This document shows, piece by piece, positions 58,088-64,000 of a stretch of DNA of 64,000 bases. The DNA is from Cricetomys ansorgei (lineage: Eukaryota; Chordata; Mammalia; Rodentia; Nesomyidae): contig JAMJFZ010000695.1 of NCBI GenBank assembly GCA_026225945.1, positions 186,001 to 250,000 on the forward strand. Reading direction: 5' to 3'. The stretch's first letter is position 1, and each line of letters opens with the position of its first letter. Below the pieces are notes generated by a model. It saw only the letters and a list, made by a program, of their open reading frames with translations. It did not search any database and was not told the DNA's origin. Both the position numbers and the translations under genes were made by a program.

Positions 58088-61000
58088 GGAATTTTAGAGA
58101 GAGGACCCTGGGGCTCAGCAGGAGGATCAGGACGCACGGGTGAGGGTGCGCCTGAGCATAGTCAGAAGAAGGGAGGTTCTCATGGCGGCGAGAAGAGGCT
58201 CACCACGTGTCCGGAAGGGTCCTTGAATGAATTCTCTGAACCCTTCTGCCCCAGCCATGAGCAGTTACTGCTCATGGCTGGGGCAGAAGGGTTCAGAGGG
58301 CAACCATGAAGGCAACTCCCTGGAAGCTGCCTGCCTCCGCAGTGGCAGTCTGCTGCCACACGGTGGCGCACGTGTCCCACTTGATAGTAACTGCATCTGT
58401 CTCAAGCTGGTCTGGAGGCTGAACCCTAGCTTCACAGGGGACTGGAGATGTTTTTGAAGCCATTCACATGATTGTGTCTCATGGACACACAGTCGGTTTG
58501 CCCGAAATAGTGTATTCCATGGTGGGAACAACGCATGGCGCTTCTCGAGTTACAGGACAAAGTTCAGAAATGAACACCACATCCTGAGGGGATCAGCGTT
58601 GGGTTCGAAAGAACATTGACACCTGTTCATGGCAAAAGGGGTCATAAAGAGAAATGACCAAAGTGGCTGTTTACATGTCCGAAATGCCCCTACAATATTT
58701 GATTCAGGACCCCCAGTATAGCAAGTCTCCACAATCACTAAGGGCTGATCATGATCTGCTATGGAGCATGATTCACTCAGGTGTGACTTATTTCTACACA
58801 GTGGTTCTCAACCTTCCTAAGACCGCCACACTTGAATACACTTTCTCGTGTTGTGGGGACCCCGATAATGAAGTTCTTCTGTTGCTAATTAGCAACTTTT
58901 GTTTTGCGAAGCAACTTGTATGAATCTTAATGCAAATGTCTGACACGCAGCAGTTCTTAATCGAATCCTGGGACAATGTTCTTCACGCTCCACATTGGTT
59001 GTGCCCGCTGCATGAGAATTGCTGCCTCATATGCACAGGCCCTGTTAGAACCTTCTGTTTCTCTTAAGTGTTTGGGTGCTCAGGATCAAACCCAGGACTT
59101 TGTGAATCCTGGAGAGGTACGATCCAAACATTTCCTTTGCTTTCCTTTCGTTTCCTTTCCTTGTCTTTTCTATTCATTCCCTTTCAGTTTTTTGAGATAG
59201 GATCTATCTGAGCTCCCCTCACAGACAACCCATGCTTCTGCTTCAAGCACTGTTGCAGCTCGGTGACAGGCCCATGTCCACAAGCGTGGCAGAACGTTTC
59301 TACCAGCAATGAAGAAATCAGATGATGGAGATGTGCTGGCATCCAAAGGGAGAGTTGTTTTCTACAAAATCACCTCCAGAGCATTTATGATGCCTGCTTG
59401 CCCTAGCAGGGGCCTGGATTCAGTACTCAGTGTCTACATGCTAGCTCCTACATGTGGCTACCGTTCCAGTGGTTCGAACATCCAGTCTGCTGACCCTTGA
59501 AAGAAGCAGCTGGTGTAAGTGAAAAAGCTGACATTGACCCATAATGGAGGAGGGCTCCTTGATCTTGCCTACTGCAAAGATGCAAAGGGGAGCATCAGCC
59601 ACAAGTTCCTGTGAGCAGAAAGAACCCGGGACAAAACAGGAAGGGGTTCGTGGAATTTAAGAACAGGGACCCAGTGGCTCAGCAGAAGGATCAGGAGTCA
59701 CGGGTGGGAGTGCAAATGAGCAGGGTCTGAAGAAGGGAGGTTTTCAGGGCAGCGAGAAGAGGCTATCCATGTGTCCCGAAGGGTCCCTGAATGGATTCTC
59801 TGAACCCTTCTGCCCCAGCAATGAGCTTGTTTGCTCATTGCTGGGGCAGAAGGGTTCAGAGTCCAGGCGTGAAGGAGCCTCCGTGGAAGTTGCCTGCCTC
59901 CGCAGAGTTAGCCAGGAGCCAAATGTTGGCACTTGAGCCCCAGTTGAAAGTTACTGCCTTGGTCTCAAGCCGGTCTGGAAGCTTAACCCTCGCGTCACAG
60001 GGGACTGGAGATGTTTTGGAAGGCATTTGCATGCCTGTGTCTCAGGGAAACACGGTCGGTTTGCCCGAAATAGTGGATTCCGTGATTGGAACAGTGCATG
60101 GCGTTTCTCGATTTACAGGACAAAGTCAGAAATGAACACCACATCCTGAGGGGATCGTCGTGGGCTTGGAAAGATCATTGACATCTGTTCTTGGCAAAAG
60201 GGGTCATAAAATAAAATGGCCAAAGCGGCTGTTTACAAGTCCGAAGTGACCCTACAATATTTGATTCAGGACCCACAAAATACCGACTCTCCACAATCAC
60301 TACGGTCTGATCACGATCTGCTGTCGAGCATGATTCAGTCAGCTGTGACTTGTTTCTACACAGTGGTTGTCAAACTTCCTGCGACTGCCACACTTGAAGA
60401 CAATTCCTCGTGTTGTGAGAACCCCAACAATGAAATTATTCTGTTGCTAACTTGTAAGTGTTGTTTTGCAAAGCTACTTCTATCAAACGTATTGCAAATG
60501 TCTGACATGCAGCAGTTCTTAATCGAAACCTGGGACACAGTCGCTCAAGCCCCAACTGGCTTGAGCCCCTCAGCATGAGAATTGCTGGCCTATATGCACA
60601 GGCCCTTTTATAACCTTTGGTTTCCTTTAAGTGGTTGAGTGTTCAGAATCAAACCCAGGACTTTGTGAATACTTGAGAGGTACGACCCGAACCTTTTCTT
60701 CCTTTTTTCCTTTTCATTTCTTTTCCTTCTTTCTTTTCTATTGTTTCGTTTCTAAATTTCCGAGTCAGGATCGTTCCTGGTTCTCTGCTCATACATTCCA
60801 TCCTTCCGACTCAGTCACCCTTGTGTTTCGGTACAGGCTGTGTCCCCAAGCATTGCAGACCTTCTTCCAAACAATGATGGGATCAGAAGGTGGAGATGTG
60901 CAGGCATCATATATGAGAATTTTTTTCTCCAAGAAAACCTGCAAGCGTTTATGATGTCTGAGTGACCTCGCAGGGGCCTGGATTCAGTCCTCAGCATCTA

Positions 61001-61215
61001 GATGGTAGCCGCTCTATGTGGCTACCTTTGCAGAAGTTCCAACATCCACATTGGTGACCCCTGCAGAGACCAGCTCCTGTAAGTTAAAAAGCTGACATTG
61101 ACCCGTAATGGTGGAGGGCTCCTTGATCTTGCCCCGGGGAAAAAAGCAAAGAGTAGAGTCAGCCACAAGATCTTGTAAGCAGAAAGAACCAGGGAAAGGA
61201 CCGGAAGGGGTTCCT
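58088..61215 (+). repeat. Macrosatellite unit 15
   Basis: 3128 bp; hairpins 58234-58298 and 59798-59861. It has the undeleted 'ccccggggaaaa' at its end, unlike units 12-14. Otherwise it carries the right-hand states throughout. Confidence 0.95.
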
Positions 61216-64000
61216 GGAATTTTAGAGAGAGGACCCTGGGGCTCAGCAGGAGGATCAGGACGCACGGGTGAGGGTGCGCCTGAGCATAGTCAGAAGAAGG
61301 GAGGTTCTCATGGCGGCGAGAAGAGGCTCACCACGTGTCCGGAAGGGTCCTTGAATGAATTCTCTGAACCCTTCTGCCCCAGCCATGAGCAGTTACTGCT
61401 CATGGCTGGGGCAGAAGGGTTCAGAGGGCAACCATGAAGGCAACTCCCTGGAAGCTGCCTGCCTCCGCAGTGGCAGTCTGCTGCCACACGGTGGCGCACG
61501 TGTCCCACTTGATAGTAACTGCATCTGTCTCAAGCTGGTCTGGAGGCTGAACCCTAGCTTCACAGGGGACTGGAGATGTTTTTGAAGCCATTCACATGAT
61601 TGTGTCTCATGGACACACAGTCGGTTTGCCCGAAATAGTGTATTCCATGGTGGGAACAACGCATGGCGCTTCTCGAGTTACAGGACAAAGTTCAGAAATG
61701 AACACCACATCCTGAGGGGATCAGCGTTGGGTTCGAAAGAACATTGACACCTGTTCATGGCAAAAGGGGTCATAAAGAGAAATGACCAAAGTGGCTGTTT
61801 ACATGTCCGAAATGCCCCTACAATATTTGATTCAGCACCCCCAGTATAGCAAGTCTCCACAATCACTAAGGGCTGATCATGATCTGCTATGGAGCATGAT
61901 TCACTCAGGTGTGACTTATTTCTACACAGTGGTTCTCAACCTTCCTAAGACCGCCACACTTGAATACACTTTCTCGTGTTGTGGGGACCCCGATAATGAA
62001 GTTCTTCTGTTGCTAATTAGCAACTTTTGTTTTGCGAAGCAACTTGTATGAATCTTAATGCAAATGTCTGACACGCAGCAGTTCTTAATCGAATCCTGGG
62101 ACAATGTTCTTCACGCTCCACATTGGTTGTGCCCGCTGCATGAGAATTGCTGCCTCATATGCACAGGCCCTGTTAGAACCTTCTGTTTCTCTTAAGTGTT
62201 TGGGTGCTCAGGATCAAACCCAGGACTTTGTGAATCCTGGAGAGGTACGATCCAAACATTTCCTTTGCTTTCCTTTCGTTTCCTTTCCTTGTCTTTTCTA
62301 TTCATTCCCTTTCAGTTTTTTGAGATAGGATCTATCTGAGCTCCCCTCACAGACAACCCATGCTTCTGCTTCAAGCACTGTTGCAGCTCGGTGACAGGCC
62401 CATGTCCACAAGCGTGGCAGAACGTTTCTACCAGCAATGAAGAAATCAGATGATGGAGATGTGCTGGCATCCAAAGGGAGAGTTGTTTTCTACAAAATCA
62501 CCTCCAGAGCATTTATGATGCCTGCTTGCCCTAGCAGGGGCCTGGATTCAGTACTCAGTGTCTACATGCTAGCTCCTACATGTGGCTACCGTTCCAGTGG
62601 TTCGAACATCCAGTCTGCTGACCCTTGAAAGAAGCAGCTGGTGTAAGTGAAAAAGCTGACATTGACCCATAATGGAGGAGGGCTCCTTGATCTTGCCTAC
62701 TGCAAAGATGCAAAGGGGAGCATCAGCCACAAGTTCCTGTGAGCAGAAAGAACCCGGGACAAAACAGGAAGGGGTTCGTGGAATTTTAAGAACAGGGACC
62801 CAGTGGCTCAGCAGAAGGATCAGGAGTCACGGGTGGGAGTGCAAATGAGCAGGGTCTGAAGAAGGGAGGTTTTCAGGGCAGCGAGAAGAGGCTATCCATG
62901 TGTCCCGAAGGGTCCCTGAATGGATTCTCTGAACCCTTCTGCCCCAGCAATGAGCTTGTTTGCTCATTGCTGGGGCAGAAGGGTTCAGAGTCCAGGCGTG
63001 AAGGAGCCTCCGTGGAAGTTGCCTGCCTCCGCAGAGTTAGCCAGGAGCCAAATGTTGGCACTTGAGCCCCAGTTGAAAGTTACTGCCTTGGTCTCAAGCC
63101 GGTCTGGAAGCTTAACCCTCGCGTCACAGGGGACTGGAGATGTTTTGGAAGGCATTTGCATGCCTGTGTCTCAGGGAAACACGGTCGGTTTGCCCGAAAT
63201 AGTGGATTCCGTGATTGGAACAGTGCATGGCGTTTCTCGATTTACAGGACAAAGTCAGAAATGAACACCACATCCTGAGGGGATCGTCGTGGGCTTGGAA
63301 AGATCATTGACATCTGTTCTTGGCAAAAGGGGTCATAAAATAAAATGGCCAAAGCGGCTGTTTACAAGTCCGAAGTGACCCTACAATATTTGATTCAGGA
63401 CCCACAAAATACCGACTCTCCACAATCACTACGGTCTGATCACGATCTGCTGTCGAGCATGATTCAGTCAGCTGTGACTTGTTTCTACACAGTGGTTGTC
63501 AAACTTCCTGCGACTGCCACACTTGAAGACAATTCCTCGTGTTGTGAGAACCCCAACAATGAAATTATTCTGTTGCTAACTTGTAAGTGTTGTTTTGCAA
63601 AGCTACTTCTATCAAACGTATTGCAAATGTCTGACATGCAGCAGTTCTTAATCGAAACCTGGGACACAGTCGCTCAAGCCCCAACTGGCTTGAGCCCCTC
63701 AGCATGAGAATTGCTGGCCTATATGCACAGGCCCTTTTATAACCTTTGGTTTCCTTTAAGTGGTTGAGTGTTCAGAATCAAACCCAGGACTTTGTGAATA
63801 CTTGAGAGGTACGACCCGAACCTTTTCTTCCTTTTTTCCTTTTCATTTCTTTTCCTTCTTTCTTTTCTATTGTTTCGTTTCTAAATTTCCGAGTCAGGAT
63901 CGTTCCTGGTTCTCTGCTCATACATTCCATCCTTCCGACTCAGTCACCCTTGTGTTTCGGTACAGGCTGTGTCCCCAAGCATTGCAGACCTTCTTCCAAA
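61216..64000 (+). repeat. Macrosatellite unit 16, cut by window end
   Basis: 2785 bp present; hairpins 61362-61426 and 62927-62990. Private changes are 'attcagcaccccc' near 61832 and 'gtggaattttaagaac' near 62779. The array evidently continues beyond the window. Confidence 0.95.

Larger units (their letters stand above)
14247..64000 (+). repeat. 3.13-kb dimeric macrosatellite array, 16 units (last partial)
   Basis: The word 'tggaattttagagagagga' marks the start of each unit: 14247, 17382, 20516, 23649, 26779, 29909, 33040, 36182, 39314, 42445, 45574, 48705, 51833, 54961, 58088 and 61216. Unit lengths are 3127-3142 bp, falling from 3135 at the left to about 3128 at the right. All units are head to tail and differ by few substitutions or 1-2-nt indels. 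Each unit is an A+B dimer of homologous subunits. No frame is long enough or conserved enough to suggest a gene. The array continues past the window. Confidence 0.97.

Noticed and set aside
14286..64000. Dozens of open frames of 60-120 codons on both strands, recurring once per 3.13 kb
   Set aside because: They overlap on opposite strands, are broken or extended by one-base changes between nearly identical units, and cross palindromes, transposon remnants and pyrimidine tracts. They recur because the DNA is tandemly repeated. None has a recognisable domain.
7196..64000. CENP-B box
   Set aside because: I looked for TTCG....A..CGGG on both strands in the monomer and in one A+B unit. Near hits such as 'ttcggggaattgtag' and 'ttccgtgacggga' miss essential bases.

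Overview
This is gene-free mammalian DNA from a rodent. The flank holds a full-length B2 SINE, a B1 fragment and 3' ends of rodent-type LINE-1. It is followed by a satellite with a 344-bp monomer and then by a very regular macrosatellite. The monomer length fits the Peromyscus satellite PMsat as I remember it, so a cricetid such as a deer mouse and a (peri)centromeric or heterochromatic location are my inference; I have not compared sequences. I find no credible protein-coding gene. Every open frame is short, and most recur once per repeat unit because the DNA itself is repeated.

Layout. 1-4940 is ordinary interspersed-repeat DNA: two LINE-1 3' UTR stretches (1-976, 2205-2855), a decayed LINE-1 ORF2 C-terminus (2856-3590), a rodent mid-repetitive element (3990-4565), a B2 SINE with target-site duplication (4667-4862) and a 34-bp stub of B1 (4907-4940). 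4941-7195 is an old, diverged piece of the macrosatellite monomer. 7196-14246 is an array of about 20.4 monomers of 344 bp. 14247-64000 is the young macrosatellite: 16 head-to-tail copies of a 3.13-kb unit, the last cut by the window edge.

Each 3.13-kb unit is itself a dimer of two homologous subunits, A (about 1.56 kb) and B (about 1.57 kb). Each subunit carries a near-perfect palindrome (arms of 29-32 bp, spacer 1-6 nt), a hAT-Charlie-like transposon remnant, degenerate SINE-like stretches and a pyrimidine tract. The old block at 4941-7195 also holds the palindrome and the hAT remnant, so both predate the A/B dimer.

Three signals stand out. First, the base that distinguishes the A palindrome from the B palindrome is changed on both arms, so the arms evolve together. 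Second, both ends of the old block fall at the centre of this palindrome, which suggests that it is a breakage point. Third, sequence variants appear one after another from left to right along the 16 units and then persist, with a few mosaic exceptions. This looks like a preserved record of stepwise array growth and local conversion.
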